A DNA stretch of 64,000 nucleotides from an uncultured Prevotellaceae bacterium (GCA_900318775.1 ONLY01000009.1:98771-162770); one strand, 5' to 3'. Positions 1-8,191 are shown, counted from the stretch's first letter. Numbers and translations: made by a program. Notes: generated from the sequence alone by a model not told the origin.

Positions 1-89
1 CTTGGAGGGAACGTCTGCAAGACTGCCCTCAGTCCGACACTTCAGCCAACGGAAGCAGCGCACCCGAAGCTGCGGGCGCACTGCAATGA
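1..89 (+). CDS. possible C-terminal tail of an upstream gene (partial)
   Basis: Reading from base 3, a frame is open from the window edge to a TGA at 87-89, giving about 28 residues rich in Ser, Ala and Gly. All three forward frames are open for more than 80 bases here, so the choice is weak. It rests only on the short distance to the following repeat and on plausible codon use. No family can be named. It may equally be non-coding. Confidence 0.22.
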   Translation, partial: WRERLQDCPQSDTSANGSSAPEAAGALQ

Positions 90-110
90 TGCAACACCGT
101 ATGGCAAAGT

Positions 111-176
111 CGTTCATAAGTTATGAATCATTATTCGCAACTTTGGAATAATTGTTCATAACTTATGAATAAGTAA
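111..176. repeat. paired TTCATAA-S-TTATGAA palindromes upstream of GH97 gene
   Basis: Two 15-bp palindromes of the form TTCATAA-G/C-TTATGAA lie at 113-127 and 155-169, separated by an AT-rich stretch holding ATTCGCAACTTT. A related element is found at 14411-14450. The pair sits directly upstream of the GH97 gene, where a promoter is expected but no clear TAnnTTTG box is seen. It could be an operator pair or a dispersed intergenic repeat. Confidence 0.6.
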
Positions 177-223
177 AATAGGCACGACACAAACGAGTGA
201 AAACGACTAAAACCAATATTGAA

Positions 224-2266
224 ATGAAGAAAAAACTATTGTTATTATCTGCTGTGCTGGCCTCGTTGAACATGGCGGCACAGGTGGCCAGTGTGGCCAG
301 TCCTGACGGCAAACTGAAAGTGAATGTCGATGTGCAAAGTGGCAAACCTGTTTACGAAGTGCTGTACGATGGCGTGCAAGTGCTGGACGCAAGCCCGCTG
401 GGCTTTGTGGCTGACCACGGCGACTTCGCACAGGACATTTCGTTTGTCAGCAAGCGCGAGGGACATCTGGAGTTTAATTATGACTTGCGTGTGAGCAAGG
501 CGAGCCATGTGCATGTGGATGCCAACCAGCTGGTGGTGACCCTGCAGAATGCCAAGGGATACCCTTACGATGTGGATTTCCGTGTGTCAAACAATGATGT
601 GGCCTTCCGCTACGCCATCCCCAATCACCCCAGCCGTGCCAACGGAAAGAAGTTCTCTGTGCGCATCATGAAGGAAGCAACTGGATTCGACTTCCCGAGC
701 CAGACCACCACGTTCCTCACGCCTCAGTCGCACGCCATGATAGGCTGGAAAGGTACCAAGCCCAGCTATGAAGAGGGTTATGGCTATGACGAACCAATGA
801 ACAAGAAAAGCCAGTATGGACATGGATATACATTCCCATGCCTCTTCCACGTGAATGCCGCTGGCAAGGGCACGAAAGAAGCATGGGCACTTGTCTCAGA
901 AACTGGCGTCGACTCTCGCTACTGTGCCTCGCGACTCTCTGACATGAAGGGCGACGGACTCTACACGGTGGAGTTCCCTATGGCTGAAGAGAATGGAGGA
1001 AACGGTACGGTGGAACCAGCCTTTGCGCTGCCAGGCACCACCCCTTGGCGCACCATCACTGTGGGCACATCGCTGAAGCCCATCGTAGAGACCACTGTGC
1101 CATGGGACTATGTGACGCCTCGCTATGAGACCGCCCATAAATATCAATATGGTAAAGGCACATGGAGCTGGATTGTATGGCAGGACAACTCCATCTGCTG
1201 GGACGACCAAGTGAAATACATCAAGCTTGCCAAGGATATGGGCTTCCAGTATGTGCTTGTTGACAACTGGTGGGACACCAACATAGGCAAGGAGAAGATG
1301 ACCAAACTCGTGAAGTATGCGCAGAGCCAGGGTGTGGACGTGTTCCTGTGGTACAGCTCCAGCGGCTGGTGGAACGACATCGAGCAGGGACCTATCAACA
1401 TCATGAGCGACCCCATCGTGCGCAAGCAATATATGCGCTGGATGCAGCAGATTGGCGTGAAAGGCATCAAAGTGGATTTCTTTGGCGGTGACAAGCAGGA
1501 AACCATGCGTCTCTATGAGCAGATTCTCACGGATGCGGATGATGCAGGCATCATGGTCATCTTCCACGGCTGCACCATCCCTCGTGGCTGGGAGCGTATG
1601 TACCCCAACTATGTGGGCAGCGAGGCAGTGCTGGCATCGGAGAACATTTACTTCAGCCAGGGCGCTGCCGACAAGGAGGCTAAGGATGCTGCCACACATC
1701 CATTCATCCGCAACACCATCGGTTGCATGGAGTTCGGTGGTTGCTTCATGAACCGCCACATCAATCGCGGCAACACGGGCGGCAACACTCGTCGCACTAC
1801 CGACTGCCACGAACTGGCCACTTGCGTGCTCTTCCAGAACCCTATCCAGAACTTTGCCATCACCCCTGAGAACCTTCCTGCTGCTGAACAAGGTGGTAAT
1901 TCTCAGTCGGCAGAGGCAATCGACTACAACGCTCCGGGCGCTCCTGCACCAGCTGTCAGCATGGACTTCTTGCGTCAAGTGCCTACCACGTGGGACGAGA
2001 CCATCTTCATCGATGGCTATCCAGGCAAGTACAGCGTATTGGCCCGCCGCTCAGGTGGCACATGGTACATCGCTGGCAACAATGCCACAGGCGCACCGCT
2101 CAAGCTGAAGCTGAACTTGTCTATGTTGCAGAAGGGTGACAAGGTCACGCTTTATAGCGACAACCTCAAGAATCGTGAGCCTCAGAAGTCAGCTGTCAAA
2201 GTCACCAACCCGAAAGCGGTGGTTGTGACGATGGCAGACCAAGGAGGATTTGTGATAGTAAAATAA
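224..2266 (+). CDS. GH97 family glycoside hydrolase (retaining, alpha-galactosidase-type), secreted
   Basis: A 680-residue exoglycosidase of family GH97, which cleaves terminal alpha-linked sugars. The N-terminus is a signal peptide (MKKKLLLLSAVLASLNMAAQ), so it acts in the periplasm or at the outer membrane. An N-terminal beta-sandwich is followed by a (beta/alpha)8 barrel containing KVDFFGGD and GSEAVLASE. Asp418 and Glu473 lie 55 residues apart, the same spacing as the nucleophile and acid/base I recall for the retaining Bacteroides GH97 alpha-galactosidase (Asp415/Glu470). This points to the retaining branch rather than to inverting SusB. An in-frame GTG at 197 would add nine polar residues; ATG 224 gives a clean signal peptide. 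No susC/susD neighbours are in view, so it is not part of a visible polysaccharide locus. Confidence 0.9.
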   Translation: MKKKLLLLSAVLASLNMAAQVASVASPDGKLKVNVDVQSGKPVYEVLYDGVQVLDASPLGFVADHGDFAQDISFVSKREGHLEFNYDLRVSKASHVHVDANQLVVTLQNAKGYPYDVDFRVSNNDVAFRYAIPNHPSRANGKKFSVRIMKEATGFDFPSQTTTFLTPQSHAMIGWKGTKPSYEEGYGYDEPMNKKSQYGHGYTFPCLFHVNAAGKGTKEAWALVSETGVDSRYCASRLSDMKGDGLYTVEFPMAEENGGNGTVEPAFALPGTTPWRTITVGTSLKPIVETTVPWDYVTPRYETAHKYQYGKGTWSWIVWQDNSICWDDQVKYIKLAKDMGFQYVLVDNWWDTNIGKEKMTKLVKYAQSQGVDVFLWYSSSGWWNDIEQGPINIMSDPIVRKQYMRWMQQIGVKGIKVDFFGGDKQETMRLYEQILTDADDAGIMVIFHGCTIPRGWERMYPNYVGSEAVLASENIYFSQGAADKEAKDAATHPFIRNTIGCMEFGGCFMNRHINRGNTGGNTRRTTDCHELATCVLFQNPIQNFAITPENLPAAEQGGNSQSAEAIDYNAPGAPAPAVSMDFLRQVPTTWDETIFIDGYPGKYSVLARRSGGTWYIAGNNATGAPLKLKLNLSMLQKGDKVTLYSDNLKNREPQKSAVKVTNPKAVVVTMADQGGFVIVK

Positions 2267-2299
2267 AAAGCGGGGGCTTTCGGAAGCCCCCGCTTTTTT
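2267..2299. terminator. bidirectional terminator between GH97 gene and aroB
   Basis: A perfect 13-bp stem (2267-2279 with 2284-2296) closes a TCGG tetraloop. It is flanked by an A-run on the left and a T-run on the right, so it can stop both convergent genes. It begins directly after the GH97 stop codon. Confidence 0.93.
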
Positions 2300-2301
2300 A
2301 T

Positions 2302-3348
2302 TTATCCCTCGCGGAAGAAATCAAGCATCTCGAAGATTTCTTCCTTCGTCGCTGTTTGGTTGATGCGTATGTCTCCAATGCCACCCAACAGCGTGAAGTT
2401 GATGATGCCTGCTGTATTCTTCTTGTCGTGTGTCATGTAGGTATAAAGCTCTTCGTAGTCGTCGCAGGTGACGGCAAGCGTTCCATAGTTCTCCTTGATG
2501 AAGCGGACGGTTTGCCGCATCTTGTCGGTGGGGAACCCTGTTTTGATGCACGAAAGGTAGAGCTCGCAAATCAATCCCCACGCAACGGCATATCCATGCA
2601 AGTAAGGCTTGCGGCTCAGCGCCCAACTCTCAAATGCATGGCCTGCTGTGTGTCCAAGGTTGAGTGCCTTGCGGATGCCGTGCTCCAATGGGTCTTCTTT
2701 CACAATGCGCTCCTTGATGGCCACGCTGGTGCCTACCATCTGCCCCAAGTGCAGGTAATCGACTGCATTCAGGTCGAAGTTCAGCAGCTCGGCAAAATTC
2801 TTGTCGTTGGAGATGAGGCCATGCTTCAGCATCTCGGCATAGCCGGAGAGAATGTTCTCATGGTCAAGTGTCTTTAGGAACTCCGTGTCGAGAATCACCG
2901 TTTCGGGGGCATTGAACACGCCAATCTCGTTCTTCAGCCCGTTGAAGTTGATGCCCGTCTTTCCGCCCACACTGGCATCCACCATGCTTAGCAGGGTAGT
3001 GGGAATGTTGATGTACTTGATGCCGCGTTTGAACGTGCTGGCAGCAAAGCCACCGAGGTCGGTCACCATGCCGCCGCCCAGGTTCACCATCAGCGAATGG
3101 CGAGAGCCGCCGCCATTGCCCAGCTCTGTCCACACCCTGGCCAGTGTGTCCAGCGTCTTGTGTGTGTCGGTAGCGCCAATGATGATGTGCATAGCTCCCT
3201 TCAGGCAAGGGATGTCTTGCACGACGGGAAGACACAGCTGCTGTGTGGTCTCATCCATCAGCAGGAATAGCTTGTCGTGCTGCACTTCCGCAATAGCGTC
3301 TGTCAGCGTGTGCGCAATATCTGTTGAAATAACTATTTTGTTGGCCAT
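2302..3348 (-). CDS. aroB: 3-dehydroquinate synthase
   Basis: Converts DAHP to 3-dehydroquinate, the second step of the shikimate pathway, using NAD and a divalent metal in the cytoplasm. The protein shows the family's glycine-rich NAD region (NLGGGMVTDLGGFAASTF), then PTTLLSMVDASVGGKTGIN, and the metal-binding histidine region around LNLGHTAGHAFE. At 348 residues it is full length. The open frame extends seven codons further to 3369, but MANK at 3348 fits better. That start also leaves a short leader after the CAAAGGTA box (the -7 box on this strand) at 3367-3374. It is divergent from rfbC across a mirrored promoter region. Confidence 0.95.
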   Translation of the reverse strand: MANKIVISTDIAHTLTDAIAEVQHDKLFLLMDETTQQLCLPVVQDIPCLKGAMHIIIGATDTHKTLDTLARVWTELGNGGGSRHSLMVNLGGGMVTDLGGFAASTFKRGIKYINIPTTLLSMVDASVGGKTGINFNGLKNEIGVFNAPETVILDTEFLKTLDHENILSGYAEMLKHGLISNDKNFAELLNFDLNAVDYLHLGQMVGTSVAIKERIVKEDPLEHGIRKALNLGHTAGHAFESWALSRKPYLHGYAVAWGLICELYLSCIKTGFPTDKMRQTVRFIKENYGTLAVTCDDYEELYTYMTHDKKNTAGIINFTLLGGIGDIRINQTATKEEIFEMLDFFREG

Positions 3349-3366
3349 GTGTCTGTGAATTTTTTG

Positions 3367-3374
3367 CAAAGGTA
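3367..3374 (-). promoter_or_regulatory. -7 box of aroB promoter (TACCTTTG)
   Basis: CAAAGGTA on the plus strand is TACCTTTG on the minus strand, matching the Bacteroidota -7 consensus TAnnTTTG. It lies 18 bp upstream of the chosen aroB start, and eight bases from an inverted-repeat arm. Confidence 0.8.
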
Positions 3375-3382
3375 TGAAAAAG

Positions 3383-3480
3383 CGTGAAAAGTGGAACGTG
3401 AAAAGTGAAAAAACTAAGTGGTGAACCTTATGGACGAATGGTTGGATAGTTTTTTCACTTTTTACATTCCACTTTTCACG
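3383..3480. repeat. 34-bp imperfect inverted repeat in the aroB/rfbC divergent promoter region
   Basis: Arms at 3383-3416 and 3447-3480 match at 32 of 34 positions in inverted orientation, around a 30-bp spacer. Each arm ends exactly eight bases from the -7 box of the gene on its side. The arms are built from GTGAAAAGTG-like units. They cover the -33 region of both promoters. Confidence 0.9.
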
Positions 3481-3488
3481 TTAATTGT

Positions 3489-3496
3489 TACCTTTG
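3489..3496 (+). promoter_or_regulatory. -7 box of rfbC promoter (TACCTTTG)
   Basis: TACCTTTG lies 22 bp upstream of the rfbC ATG and eight bases downstream of the right inverted-repeat arm. It is the mirror image of the aroB box. Confidence 0.8.
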
Positions 3497-3518
3497 CATA
3501 AGAAAAGAAAGATACAAT

Positions 3519-4091
3519 ATGATACAAGTTATAGACACAGCCATAGAAGGCGTGAAAATAATAGAGCCAAAGCTTTTTGGCGATGCTCGAGGCTATTTCT
3601 TTGAGTCCTTCTCACAGCGAGAGTTCGAAGAGAAGGTTTGCAAGACCGTGTTTGTGCAGGACAATGAGAGCCGTTCCGTGGCAGGAGTGGTGCGTGGCCT
3701 GCATTTCCAGAAGCCGCCTTTCACGCAGTCTAAGCTGGTGCGTGTGGTGAAAGGCGCTGTGCAGGATGTGGCTGTAGACATTCGTCAGGGAAGCCCTACG
3801 TTCGGACAGCATGTGTCGGTGGTGCTCACCGAGGATAATCACCGTCAGTTCTTCGTGCCTCGGGGCTTTGCTCATGGTTTTGCCGTGTTGAGCGATGAGG
3901 CTGTGTTCCAGTATAAGTGCGACAACTACTATGCTCCCCAAAGCGAGGGTGCTATTGCATGGGACGACCCAGATTTGGGTATCGACTGGCAGGTGCCCAC
4001 GGAGAACCGCATTCTCTCGGAGAAGGATGCCCATCACCCACGGCTGAAAGATGCCGAGCTGGTTTTCGACATCAACGTGCCGTTGTATTGA
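3519..4091 (+). CDS. rfbC: dTDP-4-dehydrorhamnose 3,5-epimerase
   Basis: Epimerises dTDP-4-keto-6-deoxyglucose at C3 and C5 on the route to dTDP-L-rhamnose for O-antigen or capsule. The 190-residue cupin shows GDARGYFFESFS at the N-terminus, the catalytic-histidine motif RGLHFQ, QDVAVDIRQGSPTFG, and VPRGFAHGF. The length is normal for RmlC. The usual partners rfbA, rfbB and rfbD are not adjacent, so this is a detached member of the pathway. A GT2 glycosyltransferase follows on the opposite strand. The gene is monocistronic, with its own promoter and terminator. Confidence 0.95.
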   Translation: MIQVIDTAIEGVKIIEPKLFGDARGYFFESFSQREFEEKVCKTVFVQDNESRSVAGVVRGLHFQKPPFTQSKLVRVVKGAVQDVAVDIRQGSPTFGQHVSVVLTEDNHRQFFVPRGFAHGFAVLSDEAVFQYKCDNYYAPQSEGAIAWDDPDLGIDWQVPTENRILSEKDAHHPRLKDAELVFDINVPLY

Positions 4092-4100
4092 ACCTGTTGG

Positions 4101-4151
4101 AAGCAAGGTGCGCCCCTTTGGCCTGTGTGGTTAAAGGGGCGCACCTTGCTT
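4101..4151 (+). terminator. rfbC terminator hairpin
   Basis: A 19-bp stem (4101-4119 with 4133-4151) lies just after the rfbC stop codon. The following T-tract is poor (TCTGTT), so it may act as an mRNA-stabilising hairpin as well as a terminator. Confidence 0.7.
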
Positions 4152-4195
4152 CTGTTGATGGGGATATCGTCAATGGGGTGAAAGCATCGGAGAAT

Positions 4196-5212
4196 TCACC
4201 ACCGGTCTCCTTTTCTTTTGGGCTGCTTTTTTAGCGACTCTTTCAAGGCGAATCGCCATGCGCCTTTGCCGCCTAGCAAGGTGTAGATGCGCAGGCAGTT
4301 GCCTGTCATGCGCTGTGCGAAGGTGGGGGTGAAGTTGCTGTTGCGGAAGATGGTGATAGCCTTAGCTGCCATCTTGTATTTTGCGCATTTGCCTGTGAGT
4401 TTTTCCCTTTGCAGTCTGCCCAGCAAGATGCAGATGCGTAGGTAGAGGGGATACATGAGCAGGTCAAGATGCGGATAGAGGCAGGCGAGATGCTGCGAGT
4501 GGTAGGTGGAGAGGGGCTGGAGTATGGACGAATGGAGATTGTTAATCACCACGGTCATGGTTCGTACTAGCTCCTTGTAGTGCATGGAGTAGCATCCTCC
4601 TTCCAGATGCTCACTGGTGGCTTGAATAGTGTGGAAGACGTGTTGGGTGTACCACAGCACGCGTGGCTGGTGTAGCATGATGCGCAATCCGAGTTCCCAG
4701 TCTTCCCCAATGCGGCATGCAGGGTTCCATGCGCCTATGTCTTTAAGGTATGACGTGCGTATGAGCATGCTGGACGTGGCGAGCATATGGGCGAAAATCT
4801 GCACACGAGGGTCTTCCGAAGGGATGAAAGGGCGCACCCACTCTCGTAACCCGTTGCTCACCTTCGTGGGCATAGCTATGAGGTCATGCCCCTCAGCGTT
4901 CAGGTCATGGAAAGCCGCAATGAAATGGGGATCGAAGAGGTCGCCGCTATTGAAGAAATAGACCCATTCAGTCTTGCAAGACTTGAGCCCTTTGTTGCAC
5001 GCAGCGGCCGTGCCAGGGAAAGTCTCACGCAGCAGCGTCATGTTGGGACGGCTCTTGATGTATTGTTCGCAGAACTGATACGTTCCGTCTGTGCTTTCAT
5101 TGTCCACAATAATCACCTCCTTGGGCTGCATGCTCCCCTTCATGATGGAGTCGAGTGTTTTTCCTATGTGTTCTCGTCCGTCCTTGACGGGCACAATTAC
5201 CGTTATTTCCAT
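4196..5212 (-). CDS. family 2 glycosyltransferase
   Basis: A GT-A fold transferase of 338 residues, predicted to add a sugar to a surface glycan precursor at the cytoplasmic face of the inner membrane. The N-terminus has the GT2 nucleotide-binding strand and loop (MEITVIVPVKDG, then VIIVDNESTDGT). The DXD-equivalent region reads FNSGDLFD, and CRIGEDWELGLR carries the conserved ED acceptor-site pair. No transmembrane helices are obvious, and the C-terminus is basic. Donor and acceptor cannot be told from sequence. A TATCTTTG box on the minus strand (5233-5240) sits 20 bp upstream. Confidence 0.88.
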   Translation of the reverse strand: MEITVIVPVKDGREHIGKTLDSIMKGSMQPKEVIIVDNESTDGTYQFCEQYIKSRPNMTLLRETFPGTAAACNKGLKSCKTEWVYFFNSGDLFDPHFIAAFHDLNAEGHDLIAMPTKVSNGLREWVRPFIPSEDPRVQIFAHMLATSSMLIRTSYLKDIGAWNPACRIGEDWELGLRIMLHQPRVLWYTQHVFHTIQATSEHLEGGCYSMHYKELVRTMTVVINNLHSSILQPLSTYHSQHLACLYPHLDLLMYPLYLRICILLGRLQREKLTGKCAKYKMAAKAITIFRNSNFTPTFAQRMTGNCLRIYTLLGGKGAWRFALKESLKKQPKRKGDRW

Positions 5213-5232
5213 GCTTATATAGGTTTTGGGGG

Positions 5233-5240
5233 CAAAGATA
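5233..5240 (-). promoter_or_regulatory. -7 box of the glycosyltransferase promoter (TATCTTTG)
   Basis: CAAAGATA on the plus strand reads TATCTTTG on the minus strand. It is correctly placed 20 bp before the ATG at 5212. The rest of 5213-5450 holds no supported gene; it contains a short hairpin of CATGCCCTC with GAGGGCATG near 5326-5358. Confidence 0.7.
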
Positions 5241-5450
5241 GGAAATTAAGCGGTAAGTGGAAAAAGAAAAGCGAAAAAAATGAGGGGCGGTGCAGCCCGA
5301 TGGCTTTAGAGCTTGCGAGGCCTTCATGCCCTCGAGGGTGCATTGTAGTGAGGGCATGCAGCATGACTGCAAACAGCTGGTCGGTGAAGAGAAGGGAGGG
5401 CACAACCGTAAAACTATGGAGTTCCCTTGTTGACATTGCAACTTTTTCCC

Positions 5451-5458
5451 TACCTTTG
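5451..5458 (+). promoter_or_regulatory. -7 box of msrC promoter (TACCTTTG)
   Basis: TACCTTTG 27 bp upstream of the ATG at 5486, with TTG-containing sequence (TTGTTGACATTG) about 20 bp further upstream as the -33 element. Confidence 0.78.
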
Positions 5459-5485
5459 TACCACAAAAGAATAGAGCACAAGACA

Positions 5486-5953
5486 ATGGCAGAAGAAATA
5501 CAGATATCAGCAGGCTCCAAGGAAGAGAAGTACAAAGATCTGTTGCCGCAGGTCAGAGCTGTGGTAGAGACCGAAACAGACCCGATAGCCAATATGGCAA
5601 ATGTAGCCAGCATGCTGCATGAGACATTCGGATTTTGGTGGACAGGATTCTATAGAGTGTTAGACGGAGAGCTGGTGCTGGGGCCATTCCAGGGTCCGTT
5701 GGCATGCACTCGCATCAAGAAAGGCAAGGGTGTGTGTGGCACAGCATGGGAGCGCGCCGCTACCGTCATCGTGCCCGATGTGGACGCCTTTCCCGGCCAC
5801 ATTGCTTGCTCCAGCCTCAGTCGCAGCGAAATTGTAGTGCCCGTCCAGAGAGATGGGGAGGTGATAGCTGTGCTTGACATCGACAGCAAGGACCTCGCTA
5901 CTTTCGACGAGGTGGACAAGAAATACTTGGAGGAAGTGGTGAGCGTTTTGTAA
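5486..5953 (+). CDS. msrC: free methionine-(R)-sulfoxide reductase (GAF-domain fRMsr)
   Basis: A 155-residue single GAF-domain enzyme that reduces free methionine-R-sulfoxide in the cytoplasm, using thioredoxin. The three family cysteines are present at 74 (LACTRI), 84 (GVCGTAWE) and 108 (HIACSS), with the RSEIVVPV strand and DIDS near the C-terminus. The open frame runs upstream to 4886, but that part is antisense to the glycosyltransferase. The ATG at 5486 begins a normal-length protein and lies 27 bp after a TACCTTTG box. Confidence 0.93.
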   Translation: MAEEIQISAGSKEEKYKDLLPQVRAVVETETDPIANMANVASMLHETFGFWWTGFYRVLDGELVLGPFQGPLACTRIKKGKGVCGTAWERAATVIVPDVDAFPGHIACSSLSRSEIVVPVQRDGEVIAVLDIDSKDLATFDEVDKKYLEEVVSVL

Positions 5954-5998
5954 AGAAAGCGCCTCTAAAATCCTCCTTACTGTACCTCACAGGCGGTG

Positions 5999-6039
5999 TG
6001 AGTCACACCGACACCCTCGGTGTGACTCAGACCGTTTTT
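5999..6039 (+). terminator. msrC terminator
   Basis: A 13-bp stem (5999-6011 with 6017-6029) and a five-base loop, followed by five T at 6035-6039. It lies 45 bp after the msrC stop. Confidence 0.82.
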
Positions 6040-6072
6040 GTGGTGTAGGAAGGACCTTTGGGACGATGAACG

Positions 6073-6116
6073 AAAAAGCCCTCTGCACGAGCATCGCTGC
6101 CAGTGCAAGAGGGTTT
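6073..6116 (-). terminator. terminator of the blaI-M56 operon
   Basis: A hairpin with arms 6078-6088 and 6103-6114 that ends in a U-run when read on the minus strand, about 40 bp beyond the stop of the M56 gene. Confidence 0.75.
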
Positions 6117-6157
6117 GCGCACATTGTTTAACTTATCTAATTACTAACACGTGTATG

Positions 6158-8191
6158 CTATTGGAGGCGGAAGGTGACGGGAAGGGTGTACTTCATTCTT
6201 ACGATGTTGCCTCGCTGCTTGGCAGGTTCCCATTTGGGCATGAGTTTCGCCACGCGGATAGCTTCGTTTTCAAAGAGCTTTTGGCATGCCTGTAGTTCTT
6301 CGGGCGTGGCAGTGACTTCGATGCCGTCTCTTATTTTATAGGCTGTGACAGTCACTATGTCGTCGAGTGGGAGGCCCTTCGAGTTGCTCACTTTGTTTTC
6401 GACTACCTTGAAGTTGCTCAGTGAACCGTCTTTCTCTACGATGAACTGCAGGATGATACGCGTCTGGAGGTCATTCTTATGGGCTTCTTGGGGATAGCGG
6501 AGGTTCTGGGCGAGGAACTGCATAAGAGCTCCCTGACCACCTGGGTATTGAGCCATTTCTTCCACTACAGTGAAGACGGGATTATCGTCATCGTCATCGT
6601 ATACTTCTTGGCCTTGGAGAAGGATTTTCTTCACGACTTTTCCATTGATGGTGATACTGCCATCCTCATGTTTCTCTGCACCAGGCAGTTTGTCCAATAG
6701 CTCGTCCAAAGATGATGGTTCTTTCACCTCCTTCAGTTTGATTTCGATGACGCCATTCTTGCCCTTGTCTCCATAGATGGCTGTGGCAGCTCCGTCTTTG
6801 AGAACGGTGACGGACTCGATGTCATCTTCTTTAAGGTTGAGAAGCTTAGGCAAGACTTCGTTTAGATTGAATTCTTTCTTTCCTCCTAACGCAGAGAGGT
6901 CAATTTTGACAATCTTTCCGTTTATAACGATGAGTGGTTCGTCATCGTCTTGAGCCGTTGATGCCTCTTGTGTGTGGATGACAATGATACCGTGCTTGTC
7001 CTTGTAGTCGTACTTTGCCGTTCCATTGGCTGTCTTAAGCAGTTCAAACGTGGAACCGGCCAACAAGGTTTTGTAGTTTCTCAGTTCAGCTTCCGTGGCT
7101 TGGCGCCCGTTGATGAACACATATTCTGCTGTGCATTCGAAGTCGCCGGCAGAAGGCTTACCTTCATGGGAGAAACCAACGATTCTTCCATACTGGTCCT
7201 TGACGGGATGGATGGCGAAAGGTGTTGTGTCCACACTCTCTACAGCCGTAAGAACATTCTCTTTCACCTCGTTGATGGTGGGTACAGTGGTCGTTTCCAA
7301 AGTTTTCACCATATCTTCCACGGGGTCGGTCTCAATAGGTGTGGCGAAGGTATTGATGGTCAATGCCGCCACGGGGATGGCGCAAAGTGCTTTGAGCATG
7401 AGCCATCGGTTGGAGGGTTTCTGGTACATCATAACGATACGTTTTTTGAGTGAGCCGTGATTCAGATTGTTGGTGAAAGGCTGCAGTCGATTCCCTACTA
7501 CCTTTATCACGAGGAGTTGTTGATATGATTTTGCATCGATGCCTTGGTTGATGACTGCCTGGTCTGCCTCATATTCATGCACGGCCTTGAGGTCGCGGTT
7601 GAGGAACCAGATGAAGGGGTTGAACCACTGGAGGGTCTTGACGCATTGGAGCAGCAGGAGGTCGTAGGTGTGCCCCAAGCGGATGTGTTCCTGTTCGTGG
7701 GTGAGGATATACTGGCGGCTGCTCTCGTAGTCCTTCACGCTCATGACAATGCAGCGGAAGATACTGAAGGGAGGGGCGTCGTTGTTGTGCAGGATGACGG
7801 TGTTGCCTTGTGAGTCAGTGTGGCGCACCCCTTTGTGCATGAAGCGGATGAGCGAGATGGCTTGCACCAGCGTGAGGACAAACATGATGGCGACACCTGC
7901 CAGGTAGAGCCACGTGATTGCCTGAATCCACGTGATGCCTTCCGAGTGCTGAGCCGTGACGATGATGGGTGCCGCGTCCTGCTCAATGTAGCTCTGCACC
8001 TCATACACCTCTTCGTTCAGTGCAGTCGGGTGCTCAGTAGTGAAGTGGAAGAGTGGCATCACCAGCGATACGAGCATGATGCCCATCAGCATGCAGCGGT
8101 TGAACCTGTGGAATGTCTCTTTGCTCAGGAAGACGAAGAAACAGCTATATAGGAGTGCCAGCGTAATGGCTGATTTGAGAATGTATATCAT
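6158..8191 (-). CDS. BlaR1/MecR1-type M56 membrane metallopeptidase with plug-like and TonB C-terminal domains
   Basis: A 677-residue sensor-protease predicted to sit in the inner membrane and inactivate the partner BlaI repressor. Membrane helices occupy roughly residues 1-20, 33-50 and 92-116. The zinc motif is HEQEH at 165-169, with HEYEAD at 205-210 as the likely third-ligand region, and a further hydrophobic segment lies near 262-282. The exported part is unusual. Residues about 460-486 read like the SusC plug motif (VLKDGAATAIYGDKGKNG), residues about 499-530 resemble a beta-barrel receptor plug (LPGAEKHEDGSITINGK), and 540-677 is a TonB C-terminal domain (AQYPGGQGALMQFL). No penicillin-binding domain is visible, so a beta-lactam signal is not implied. 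It lies 45 bp downstream of blaI, in the same operon. Confidence 0.88.
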   Translation of the reverse strand: MIYILKSAITLALLYSCFFVFLSKETFHRFNRCMLMGIMLVSLVMPLFHFTTEHPTALNEEVYEVQSYIEQDAAPIIVTAQHSEGITWIQAITWLYLAGVAIMFVLTLVQAISLIRFMHKGVRHTDSQGNTVILHNNDAPPFSIFRCIVMSVKDYESSRQYILTHEQEHIRLGHTYDLLLLQCVKTLQWFNPFIWFLNRDLKAVHEYEADQAVINQGIDAKSYQQLLVIKVVGNRLQPFTNNLNHGSLKKRIVMMYQKPSNRWLMLKALCAIPVAALTINTFATPIETDPVEDMVKTLETTTVPTINEVKENVLTAVESVDTTPFAIHPVKDQYGRIVGFSHEGKPSAGDFECTAEYVFINGRQATEAELRNYKTLLAGSTFELLKTANGTAKYDYKDKHGIIVIHTQEASTAQDDDEPLIVINGKIVKIDLSALGGKKEFNLNEVLPKLLNLKEDDIESVTVLKDGAATAIYGDKGKNGVIEIKLKEVKEPSSLDELLDKLPGAEKHEDGSITINGKVVKKILLQGQEVYDDDDDNPVFTVVEEMAQYPGGQGALMQFLAQNLRYPQEAHKNDLQTRIILQFIVEKDGSLSNFKVVENKVSNSKGLPLDDIVTVTAYKIRDGIEVTATPEELQACQKLFENEAIRVAKLMPKWEPAKQRGNIVRMKYTLPVTFRLQ

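Noticed and set aside
896..1978. 360-residue open frame opposite the GH97 gene
   Set aside because: Antisense shadow of the catalytic barrel; composition rich in His, Val and Ala without a domain.
3383..3480. phase-variable invertible promoter
   Set aside because: Both promoters lie outside the inverted arms, so inversion of the 30-bp spacer would not switch either gene, and no recombinase gene is nearby.
4886..5485. N-terminal extension of the MsrC frame
   Set aside because: It is antisense to the glycosyltransferase and lies upstream of the TACCTTTG box; the conserved protein starts at 5486.
6158..8191. beta-lactam sensor BlaR1
   Set aside because: The M56 part fits, but there is no penicillin-binding domain, so a beta-lactam signal is not supported.
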